Shown here one piece after another: positions 15,801 to 25,273 of a DNA stretch of 64,000 bases. Both the position numbers and the translations under genes were made by a program. The notes under the pieces were generated by a model, which saw nothing but the letters and a program-made list of their open reading frames with translations, was not told the origin of the DNA and made no database searches. Within the stretch, counting starts at the first letter, position 1. Each line of letters begins with the position of its first letter. Location: the NCBI GenBank assembly GCA_037179385.1, contig CM074184.1:16386001-16450000 (forward strand), written 5' to 3'. Source of the stretch: Holothuria scabra (lineage: Eukaryota; Echinodermata; Holothuroidea; Aspidochirotida; Holothuriidae).

Positions 15801-15919
15801 CCCCTCATTACCTCCTATATACATGTGTTTTCTACTTACATGCAGTAAGTTCCCGGCAAGCTTCTAGTAGCACAGTGGCAGTGGGTGACCTACATAGAGG
15901 TCACCACATGACATCATGT

Positions 15920-15999
15920 GGGTTAGTAGGATTACATATATGGAAATAGGATGTAAGTATTTGGGGTTGTCAATCCCCAACCCAGGGAGTTTTGAGGAG
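15920..15999 (+). repeat. Decayed DIRS-like terminus
   Basis: This stretch aligns over about 78 bases with the right outer terminus of the DIRS element (30340-30417). It ends in CCCAGGGAGTTTTGAGGA, against CCAGGGAGTTTTGGGGA in the intact copy. The inner part (GGATTACATATATGG, AAATAGGATGTAAGTAT) follows the intact terminus with many substitutions, roughly 70% identity by eye. No DIRS coding sequence is attached, so it is a solo relic. It ends about 90 bases before the Cav3 exon, inside the presumed U12 intron. Confidence 0.55.
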
Positions 16000-16071
16000 A
16001 ATGTGATTAGACAAGTTTTTCACCTTGTATTGACTAATTTTATCATGTATTCTATAAATTGTATCAATAAA

Positions 16072-16090
16072 TTCCTTGACTCCTTTGCAC
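16072..16090 (+). promoter_or_regulatory. U12-type branch point and AC 3' splice site
   Basis: TTCCTTGAC at 16072-16080 fits the minor-spliceosome branch-point consensus (TTCCTTRAC). The dinucleotide AC at 16089-16090 lies 11 nt after the branch A at 16079, within the usual U12 spacing. Splicing after this AC starts the exon at A16091, giving a codon ending in A followed by TGG TTT GAA AGG. That fits the conserved Pro-Trp-Phe-Glu-Arg of Cav3 if the previous exon ends in CC. The only nearby AG (16101-16102) lies inside the conserved Phe-Glu-Arg codons and has no pyrimidine tract directly before it. Confidence 0.75.
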
Positions 16091-16336
16091 ATGGTTTGAA
16101 AGGATCAGCATGGCCATTATTCTCCTCAACTGTGTCACATTGGGCATGTACCAACCCTGCCATGACGACCTGTGCAAGGGTACACGCTGCATCATACTCA
16201 CTGGATTAGATCATTTTATATTTGCCTTTTTCACCCTTGAAATGATAATCAAGATGATTGCGATGGGTATCATTGGCAAACTGGGCTATCTGGGAGAAAC
16301 ATGGAATAGATTAGATTTTTTCATCGTAGTAGCTGG
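16091..16336 (+). CDS. CACNA1G: T-type voltage-gated calcium channel alpha-1 (Cav3), domain I S1-S3 exon
   Basis: One internal exon of the pore-forming subunit of a low-voltage-activated Ca2+ channel in the plasma membrane. The translation runs WFERISM, then the S1 helix ([13 protein letters not shown]), an extracellular S1-S2 loop with cysteines ([13 protein letters not shown]), the S2 helix ([19 protein letters not shown], with the conserved acidic residue of the gating-charge transfer centre), and the start of S3 ([17 protein letters not shown]). WFERISM and the cysteine-bearing loop are Cav3-specific and argue against Cav1, Cav2 or NALCN. The exon is 246 nt and phase 2 at both ends. The 5' boundary is an AC (U12-like) acceptor and the 3' boundary is a standard GTAAGT donor at 16337. 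The symbol is by family: invertebrates usually have a single Cav3 gene corresponding to vertebrate CACNA1G/H/I. The S3-S4 exon was not found downstream. Confidence 0.93.
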
Positions 16337-16342
16337 GTAAGT
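16337..16342 (+). promoter_or_regulatory. U2-type 5' splice site after the Cav3 exon
   Basis: GG followed by GTAAGT is a strong major-spliceosome donor. It falls inside the Gly codon after FFIVVA and leaves two coding bases in the exon. Reading through meets a stop codon at once (16338-16340), so coding ends here. Confidence 0.9.
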
Positions 16343-18266
16343 TGCAATTTCATTACCCTTTTCTTTTAAAACTTTGTTTTGTGAACACTTTAATTGTTAT
16401 CTTCCAAGTTTCAATGGAAATTTTTCTCTGTTGTTCTTTGTTTTTAGTTGGTTTGTATGTTTTTCCTAAAAGGAAACAATCTTACTGTATTCTAATTGAC
16501 TTCTCTTTCTGTTTCTTGCAAATTTCTATTTATAGTGAATGAAGGTCACCTTAAAGTTCACTTCCATACCTGGCTAGGCATAATTGTTTATTTTTGTGTT
16601 AAGTTGGTTTTATTCTGTGTACACTTCATGCTATTCTGCAGTCAAGCAGCAAAAACAGTTTATTTTACCACCCAAGGTTTCTTAAGCAAGAAGTAAATAT
16701 ATGATTAGTATGAGAGGAGCATGGAAATGAATTACAAATGACTTATTTCGTGACTTCACATTGACCAATAGCTTTATTGTACTACATATATCCGATAAAA
16801 GCTGTTTTCGGATGTGATCCAATTCACATATCTTCACAGGGTGGCAAATTTTTGTTTTTTTTTCGACCGAAGATGGAGGAGATATTAATTAAAACTCACA
16901 AAAATCACAGTGAAATCTGATGTGATATTGCAGTAGTGTGACCTGGCCTTTAAGGTCATTTTTGTGCAGATACATTTTAAGACCCACTACTTTATCCCAC
17001 TGGATAAAGTGTCTTTTGTCATTCCTTTCACATACAACATAGTAAACAATAGCTGCAGAGAAATTACCACCACCTGAACAAATGTAAAAAAAAGTCAAAA
17101 TTATATTTTTTGAGTCTGTACATTAATGTTTCACAATTTGTAAATGAAAATGTAAAGTAACCTGAACATGTAAAATTATAAACTGTATCAAAGTTGTTGT
17201 GTAAGACTTATGACTGGGACTGCAAAAAATTACAGACATCTGATGAAAGCTTAATGCCTCTTTGGAATTGTCAGCCATATATGTACAAGAGCTTCTTAAA
17301 GTAATCACTACTGAAATATGCCTTGCATCGATCAGAGACATCAAGCCTATTAAAACTCATTTAACTGACCAGCTTTGTCTTGCCATGATATTTAAGCCTG
17401 CTTTATAAAAGAATGACTTGCCTGGTCTGTTTGTCCTCCACCCAGAAATGGAAGGATATATTCATTAGTATCTCTTTATGAATTTTTGGCCCAGTAGAGC
17501 GGGACTACCTTGATTACAAAATATTTCTTGCCAAAGACTTTTTCTAGAGGAATTATTTAAACAGAGCGTGAAGATGGTTCGTTATATATACAAAGATATG
17601 ACTATTTATTGGGGTAGATTTAGAGAGACGTGTGGTTATTTCCTATGCCTGACATATACAACAAACATCCCAGGAAATGTTAATCAAGTGTAGGATGGAC
17701 ATATAATATGATTCTCAATGGAATGAAGGGATAAAAAAGTTTGATATTGCAATATCAGTTTTCTAGGTACAAAATACCTGGTTAAGTATTAAAGATCTCT
17801 TTTTTCATTCTTGAAGGATAAAATAGATTTATTTCAAGTAAAGTCAATTATATTTTGGAAGTCTCAGCTGTTACTGATGGCAAATTTATGATCTGTATCA
17901 TTGGGATGATCTATCTTACTGCTTTATGTGGGCATGTCTATTTAATTTTACTTGTCTTTTTTCACTTTGTATATTGTATTGCCTATCTATGAAGAGGTAC
18001 CATGTAACATTAGCAGTTTAGATTTCCTTGCAGTTGTCTCATAAACAGAAAGATGTATAGAGGGGTTTAGGTTTGATGGGGACAGCAAGCTGCATTCCCA
18101 GCCCTGCCAGTCCTGTAACCATATGACTCACTGCACTGAATAGAGTCTCGCGACTCCAATGTTGTTGTAACTGAAGAACTACATTCATATCCCAGCAATT
18201 TCAGATAGACAACTAGCATTTAACTGCAATTATACCATTAAACCTTCACTATTGCTCTCTCAATAC

Positions 18267-18330
18267 GACTCACCATCATGTAAAATATGACTCCCATCAT
18301 GTAAAATATGACTCACCATCATGTAAAATT
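18267..18330. repeat. Three-copy 21-22 bp tandem repeat
   Basis: Three head-to-tail units of the form GACTCACCATCATGTAAAAT follow one another, the middle one a base shorter. There are no spacers and no neighbouring cas-like genes, so this is a minisatellite and not a CRISPR array. Confidence 0.85.
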
Positions 18331-19262
18331 GTGATTGAATATTACAAAAAAACCAAGAAGCAGCAAATTTTTTTTTTTGAAACTTCATTGCAACCTTTGC
18401 AGTGACACAAATAAAAACTATGTCTACAAAATACTATTCTTGAGTGTTTTTGACAATAATGAAAGTTTCCTAGAAGTGTCAAATTTATATTGACCCTCTT
18501 TGCTTCCTATAATTTACATTATGTAACTCTACTATACCTGTGGTCATACTTTGGCGAGTCAGCAGCATGGTGAGAAGGATAGAGGGAAAGTGAGAAGGTC
18601 TAAAGACAATCCATATGTTCCCCAGAAATGTCAGTTTCATTGAAACTGGGAACATTATTCAACTCTTGGTTGGCCAAGAGGCATGACTCTGCAGTAGTTG
18701 AGTAAGTCTATGCCAAGTCTTCAACGTTAAATATGAGTTCAACAAAATTTGGGTCTATTTCTGTTCTCCCATTCTTATATTTACAAGCCTAACTAAGAGT
18801 GGCAAAATTGCAGGCTGTTTAAGGAACTATGTATGGTTCAATCGGGGATGGTAAGGGTTCCTGAAGTGTTTGTGGATTTTGTCTGATGGATATTTGAAGC
18901 AATAATGGTAACATATCCAAAGATCAGGCAAGTATTAGAGCTCATAGACTTCTAAACCAGTAGAATTTTGAGTTAATTTTGATTTCATTCAGTGTCTCTG
19001 TTTAGTCACTGATATCATTTTCCATCACATGACTCTTCGTTTACATTTAGCATAGAACTCAATATTTTTCTGACTTCTAATTTTGTTTCCTTTCCTTAAA
19101 TAGAGTGGCTGAGTATGTGATACTGTAAGCATGCCTCTGCTTTGTTTGCTTTCATTTTGAGACACATTTCATTTCTCACTTTTTGAAAAAGTAAACTACT
19201 TTATTTGGTATAACTTTTCATTTTACTAACATGATATTAATTCCACACTCCTATTCTCTTCC

Positions 19263-19519
19263 TCTAAAGGTCAGGAGCAGTAATCCTTAACTTATTTTGA
19301 AGCAACAGCTAAATCTCAAATTTTCTTCTTACTTTTCTCCATAGTATCTTTTATAATATTTTAGGACTGCAATATTGTATCTCAAGATAAACCAAACAGT
19401 TACTTCTAGTATATCCTTTTAGGTGAACAAAAATTGTCATGATACCCTCAACAGCCAATTAGGAAATAAGCTAGTCTACTACACTACTTCATGTTAGTTT
19501 GACTGCTCATGCCCTTTAA
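19263..19519 (-). mobile_element. MITE family 1, copy a
   Basis: A short non-coding element with imperfect inverted ends: TAAAGGTCAGGAGCAGTAAT on the left and GACTGCTCATGCCCTTTAA on the right. The interior resembles the copy at 36338-36604 in the same orientation and 19780-20041 in reverse. It is set to minus relative to copies b and d. Confidence 0.75.
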
Positions 19520-19779
19520 GGGAAATACATATTAGCTGTCCTTGTGAAAAACCTACAATGAGAAAAAAAAGGAATGAATTAAAGAAAAATGCCCTACTCC
19601 AGGAAGTTGGTTTGTCAAGTGCAGTAGAACCTTTTCAAAAGATGGAAGGTGAAAAAATAAGTGATTTCAACTACTTCCAGAATGCAATGAGGGTTAAGTC
19701 TTTTTATGAATTTGAGTATTTCAATGAGATAGAATGTGATTTTATATGTAAGATACAAACTCTTGTTTGAACTTTGGAA

Positions 19780-20041
19780 TTAAAAGGCAGGAGCAGTCAT
19801 CCCAAATTGAAGAAGTGTAGTAGACTGTCCAGTTTCATGCTTGGCTGTTGAGAGTCATGTGACAGTGTTTTTTCTCTTCAGATGTGAAATTTACCAGAAA
19901 TAACTACTTGGTTTACCTTGGATATGCAACAGTAAAGTCATAAAATGTAATTAAAGATACTTTGAAGAGAAATAAGATGAAAATTGAGTTATTTAGCTTT
20001 TTCTTCAAAATAAGTTTGGGGAGACTGCTAAGAGAGGCAAT
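19780..20041 (+). mobile_element. MITE family 1, copy b
   Basis: Begins TTAAAAGGCAGGAGCAGTC and ends with a degenerate GACTGCT. It is closely similar over its whole length to 38078-38344, including GAAGAAGTGTAGTAGACTGT and TTTACCAGAAATAACT. It lies 260 bp after copy a and in the opposite orientation. Confidence 0.8.
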
Positions 20042-21556
20042 ATTCTTGCGAGTACTATGAAGATTCAATTGAGTTAATTTTGTGAAAGAACTTTCAAGAT
20101 CTGAAAGTTACATACTGTATACTCTACTCACTGTGTTACACCTGTATCTATCTGTAAAGAAACTGGCATTTGGAAGGCAGAACAGCAAATATTTACAAAG
20201 TATTGCTATATTCTTCCAGCAGTCAAAATTAGGTCAAGCAGACATTTTGGACAAGTTTGGAATTGTCATATCTAGTGCAATAGCAGCTGGTAGCTTCATG
20301 GATGTGAAAGTGATTTCCTGTGAAGGTGGATATTTCTGTAAAGTCCAACTGAGAGGAAGGGGAGGGAGGAAAATGAATTAGTATTTGAATCTTATTTGCC
20401 TTGTAATTCTTGATCCTCAGATGTTGTGGATTTAATATTAACCCATCCATCCAGTTGTGATACAGTACTAACAAATCAGTTTTAATATCGTATTTGGTGT
20501 TCACATAAGAGTCATCTTTATATTTTATCACAAGTAAATTTGGGGATACCGTGGTATACAGTAGGATAATTGTGATTTTATGTTTAAATGAATAGGAAGC
20601 AAACCACAGGATTAAGAGTTATCCCATGTTAGAAACGTTAAGAAAAAGGTATGCTTTAAATAAGCCATATGTTGTGAGTTTGATCCTGAATTACAGAGCC
20701 ATATTGTACTTCTCACTTACTTCCTCTCACCCTATGTTTATTATTTACACATAAACTTAAATGCTGGCAAATTTAATAGCACCTTCAGTAAACTACCAAA
20801 GGCTTCTTGAGGTTGGCAAAATGCAGAAGGGGAGAAGAGGCTTGAGGGTACTCTCCTCTCGTAGCTACTGTAGGGTAACCACAGTGCACGCTGTTTAACA
20901 AGGTGTTTCTTGATTGCCTGTTGCCATTGTATTTTATGTATTGTATTCTTTGTTTGGGTTAGGGATTAGGGCTATCTTTAGCCAGTTAGGAAATTTCTTG
21001 TTAAACAGTGGGCATCGACCCTAAAAAGTGTGTGTGATGTTAAGGACTAGGGATGAAATGTTACTTTGAGATTTGCTCACAGAAAACTGTTACATGACTG
21101 CTTAATATGCAGGTAAAATAAATCCCAGAAATGATTTGAAAATAATTGATTCGGTTTTTAAACCGTTAAGACTGTGTTTTGTAACAATTGAAGGATTAAA
21201 GGACCAGTCTTTACACTAAAATTAAAAAAGCCTTTGTATTGTCACAGTAGATGTGATGGAGAAGAACCATGCCAATTTTTTTAATTACAACTACCATTTC
21301 AAGATGTTAATGGAGAGAGGAATAACTTGAAAAGAAAGGATTAAAGTACAGTACTTTACAGTCCAATTTTTGCTACAGTAGTTTCAGTTAAAAGCTAATT
21401 CTATAGTTGCATGGAAAGGACCACACATTTGCCAACCTGTGTAGATTTATTATTTGTACCAGAGGGACTTTGAAAATGAATTGTGACTAATCATTTGATG
21501 ATGTCACATTGACAGAAAATGTACCTCAGACATAAATAAAATTTGGATTGGTTTTT

Positions 21557-21733
21557 GACAGTGGCGTAGCCCAGAGGGGGGAGGGGGTTAGAACCCCCAT
21601 GACCCAACCTTGCAATGCAAAAAACACCTAAAATAGAGGTATTTTGTCTCTAAACTTAGACTTTTCTCTCATTTCGTGCTTCCAACCCCCCCCCCCCACC
21701 TCATGACACAATCCTGGCTATATGCCTGGTTTT
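21557..21733. repeat. Dispersed repeat with G and C homopolymers, copy 1
   Basis: Shares with 55139-55304 the ordered landmarks a G run, TTAGAACCCCCATGACCC, AACACCTAAAATA, a C run, then CATGACACAATCCTGGCTA. No coding capacity or terminal structure is visible, so the class is unknown. Confidence 0.75.
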
Positions 21734-22220
21734 TGAACAAATCTCTCTCTATTGAGCAATATGCGTCATATAATGGTAATAGCAGAATGGTTTATTGTAA
21801 GGAAAATTAGGATCAGTGGTTAAGTGTGACCATCCTTTGAGCAAAGTCGGAATAAAGAGGGTCTGGTTGAGAAACATTTGGATTGGATTTCAGATTGAAA
21901 ATTGCTGTAGTGTGACCCCAGCCCTCAAGAGAATAGAAAACACTGTAAAAGCAATAACATTACAGCTGAAGGGCAATATATACTGTCAGTGTTGGAGAAT
22001 GTAATGAGTGTTTACATTTCCTTTAAGCATGATATAGTCATTGGATTTGAGAGAAACTGAATCCAAAATTGTGTATTGGTTGTCAAGTGTATATGTATCC
22101 CTTTGCTGTGATCTTCAGTTGTAGGGGTGTTATGGTAGTATGGTGGAGATGATGAATATTTTGCTGCATTATGGAAAACAGAGTGACTCTCTCTTGTCTT
22201 TTACCATTCATCCTACCTGT

Positions 22221-22585
22221 TTAAAGTGGCTCATTGAGTTATTTCATGAAATTTAACAAATTTGTCTCAACCTGTAAAGTTGTCTTCACAAACCAATGAC
22301 AAATGGTCAAACAGACAATCCCCATAGCCTACATACAAATAGCTGTCTTATGATGAGTATAACCAACAGTTCAACTCAGTTTTCAAAAATTTGTGACCAG
22401 ACACTTTTTCAAATTATGCACAAAAGTGTTGCATATCATGACACTACAAAATTCAAAATTTTTACTTTTTCCGTAATTATTGGATATGAAACTTTTCTAA
22501 TTTGCTAAATATAAGCATTTTCATGTGATAATGACCCTTTTAACACTCTCATTAAGTTATCAATATCAACTCAATGAGCCCCTAA
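22221..22585 (+). mobile_element. MITE family 2, copy a
   Basis: The inverted ends are TTTAAAGTGGCTCATTGAGT on the left and CAACTCAATGAGCCCCTAA on the right. The interior shares GTTCAACTCAGTTTTCAAA and TTTGTGACCAG with 50656-51028, and the reverse complement matches 46054-46414. It is about 365 bp and has no open frame of note. Confidence 0.8.
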
Positions 22586-24288
22586 TTGTTAGAAAAAGGA
22601 ATTAAAAAGGGACAGTGATTGATTTTTAGAATTCACATGGTATCTTGCAAGATAAAATTTTGTGGTTTATTGGTGCATAAAACATTGGTAAAAGGGGTGG
22701 GGGAGGTATTGTTTTTGGATGTCTGAATTGGGATGGCCTAGATGCTATATAGCTATGCCATTGATAGTATTTGGAATGGAGAGAGGGATGGGGGAGGGGG
22801 GTAGGGTTATGACCATCATTCCTTCCTTACAAACTGTCATATAAAGTATAGGAAGGGCTCTGGTGAAATTTTGCTTGAGCTTTTATCACTAGTTATTCTA
22901 CTGGATGTGTCATCATTTACTCCAGATAGGGTACATATTTTATCATTCATCTGGAAGTTGTCAACAAGGTCATAAAATAATCAGTTGAAGGGAACTGTGA
23001 ACTGATGTCCTTAACACTAGTAAGGTTTAGCAAATTTATTTTTGGTACTATCACCCAGCTACTCGCAAAATCAAATATTTACAAATCTGAAGTTATTTTA
23101 TTGGTTCTGACTCACAGCTGTGGCAAGTATTAAGATCTATACAAATGTATATACATATACCACCTTACATGCAATGTGTAATCGACGTGTTATAGGTATA
23201 TTGCAGATATTCTATTAATAGTGTGCTGATGAATTTTATTTTCAATTGTCATTTTTTATTCCTTTTCACAAAAAGTTAGCAAGGTATCATTCTTCCTTTG
23301 CACAATCTTTTTAAATTTTCTCTCAATAACCTTTGGTAGTATTTGACATTAATTTCATTCAAGTGGCCAATATATGAGTTAACATCCCTCTACCCATTCT
23401 TTGATTTCCCTTAATTTTGTTAACACCATCCCACCCAACCACCCCTCAGTCATTCAATACTGAAGCACACCTCTTTATCTTTGCATGTTGCATATGTATC
23501 TTCACATGTGTTGGTTGATTTCACAGGCACCCAGGATTTGCAGTTTTTAGTTCAAAACATATTTCCACAAAACTTTGTTGTAAAATGAAACAATGAGAAT
23601 GGTCCTGCAAACCTTGTTAAGCAGGCATTAAGAGATGAGGGAACATGTTATTGATTACATTTTCCTTCAGACTTTACAAAGACTTGTCTTCAGGCTCTGA
23701 GGCAAATATGCAACTGGTCCTTGGGATTAGAATCCAGTTATAACAGAGTACACAAACATAGGTCATGGAAGTGGTGTAGAGGACCAGAGATTGGGACAAA
23801 GGGTAAGGCATGGGAAACTCCTGAACCAGTGTGGACAATTAAGTAAGGGTTGGGGGTTAAAGATGGAAACTGTTAGGAAAAGAGAGGTTATCCTGACTTT
23901 GTGAAAGTAGATTTCAATATTTTTAATAGTTGAAGATGCAGTTGATTTCATTGGAAGGGAATTCTTCAAACTGGTCAGTTTTAGACGAGGGAATAGTTCA
24001 TAATTGTGAAGGATTCAGTAAGTGGGTTTAGGGTATTTTAGCCTTTTTAGGGTCATAGCTATTGGTACAAATATACAACTTCTGTAGTACTGGTTGGTAT
24101 TCCCATAGTACTGAAGGCAGGTCTTTTTCCCTCCATACCAAGCTCAATTTTTGTATTACCCCTGTAATGTGAGCAAGTTTTTCCTTCTTCCAAAGCTATC
24201 TAAATTGTGTTCTTCCCTGATTGCCTTATACCCCTGTAATGCCTTTGAAGGTTTCGGGTTTGATACTAGTGTAGTTGGTGAAAATGCC

Positions 24289-24426
24289 AGTCTATTTCGC
24301 TCCTCCCTACCTCCTATTGACCTATGTATATCGTTATTGCCTGCAATAACCGTCTGGCAAAAACCTAATAACACCGTGGTAACCCCTACCTAATGAGGGC
24401 GCGCTATACCCTAGCTACTTCCTTCT
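24289..24426 (+). repeat. DIRS left terminus and inverted terminal repeat
   Basis: 24306-24426 is the reverse complement of 30256-30376 with one clear mismatch (TATCGTTATTG against TATCCTTATTG). The outer part, 24289-24305, is specific to the left end and is found again, reversed, inside the internal complementary region up to 29967. The end base is set by that match. Confidence 0.92.
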
Positions 24427-25273
24427 TTGTTTTTGCCTTATCGTGTTTACACGTGTGGGAAAATCGTCTGGTAAAATTCCGCTATTTTTTACGCACAATC
24501 TTCGTGATTCTGACCAATCCTTTTTGTCTACGCCGTGGACTGCTCCTTGACGCCTTCTACCGAAACCATGAGTATCCTCTTTCTTTCAGGCCTTTTTTTT
24601 GGGGTTTTTTTGCTCTTCGCTCAAGTATCGAGGATTTTCGCCTTGCGCGATCCTCTCGTCTATGTAACTTTGTACAGGGAGCGGTCTCGCGCCGCCATTT
24701 TGTTCCCGGTGCGGGCTCCGGGAATTGCAGTCCGTGGTGGACCTTCCCCCTCCCCCTCTTCTCCTCCCGTCCGTGTAGGTTGTGGTACGGGTCTCTGGGG
24801 TTTTCGTCGGCGGGCCGGCTTCCTTTATATCTTTTTTAGGTCCTTAGCCGGTTCCCGCCCTCTCGTCTCCTTACATGCATGTTTTGGGAATCGTTGTTTA
24901 TCGATCTCTATCCATTTTGCTTGCTTACGTTACCTTACAGGATTTACAGTTTGTATGCATGTTGTAAGATTTTTTATGTGTTCTCTTTCATGTTTAATGT
25001 AAGGGTTTCTTGCTGCATTTAATGTGTTTTTGGTTGTTGTGTAAGCATAGGCCTTGTCGTTTTGCCTCGTCTTTTGACGTCATAGCTTAGGCCTCGCTAA
25101 ACTCACCTCACTCTCGTTGCATGCTTTCATCTTATCTTCACATCTCAGTAATCCTTATCGACTAAGTCTGTTATTGTTGCATTGTGCTGGCCTCCTCGGC
25201 CGGCGAGTAAGTCTCTTTTGTTTGAATGCTTTCCCCAGAAGGGGTTTTGTTTTCCTTATCGCTTTGTGCACAG
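24427..25273. other. DIRS 5' leader, no supported gene
   Basis: Several overlapping open frames cross this stretch in two frames, but they are rich in Leu, Phe, Arg and Ser without any domain and look like untranslated leader read by chance. A donor-like GAGTAAGT (25204-25211) and an acceptor-like CTTTGTGCACAG ending at 25273, just before the gag cysteine motif, leave open a small intron. No ATG precedes the cysteine motif in its frame. Confidence 0.5.

Larger units (their letters stand above)
1..16090. other. Non-coding stretch upstream of the Cav3 exon (intron or intergenic)
   Basis: I see no convincing coding exon here. Open frames are short, AT-rich and without recognisable domains. If the Cav3 exon at 16091 belongs to an intact gene, at least the 3' part of this stretch is its upstream intron. 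The stretch holds one tRNA-like SINE (824-1058), a short imperfect duplication near 12822-12866 (unit AATACTGYTGGCCATGCAAT) and a decayed DIRS-like terminus at 15920-15999. I looked for the preceding Cav3 exon, expected to end in a codon pair for Asn-Pro followed by an ATATCC donor, and did not find it. It may lie outside the window. Confidence 0.6.
16343..24288. other. Non-coding stretch between the Cav3 exon and the DIRS element
   Basis: Presumably the intron following the Cav3 exon. I found no exon with a recognisable S3-S4 or S4 (repeated Arg) coding pattern. It contains two copies of a 265-bp MITE (19263-19519, 19780-20041), a 21-bp triple repeat (18267-18330), a dispersed poly-G/poly-C flanked repeat (21557-21733) and one copy of a 360-bp MITE (22221-22585). 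The rest is AT-rich and unassigned. Confidence 0.55.

Noticed and set aside
15916..16209. A 97-codon + strand frame overlapping the Cav3 exon
   Set aside because: It is in a different frame from the conserved channel sequence and covers the DIRS relic, so it is a chance frame.
18267..18330. Possible CRISPR-like array
   Set aside because: The units abut without spacers, there are only three, and the setting is animal DNA.
19408..19422. A second ATATCCTTTT donor-like word
   Set aside because: It lies inside MITE family 1 copy a and downstream of the exon, so it cannot be the donor for the 16090 acceptor.
24393..25002. Two overlapping long frames (about 150 codons each) at the DIRS left end
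   Set aside because: They have no domain, lie in the untranslated leader, and start in the inverted repeat. The gag-like cysteine motif is in another place and frame.
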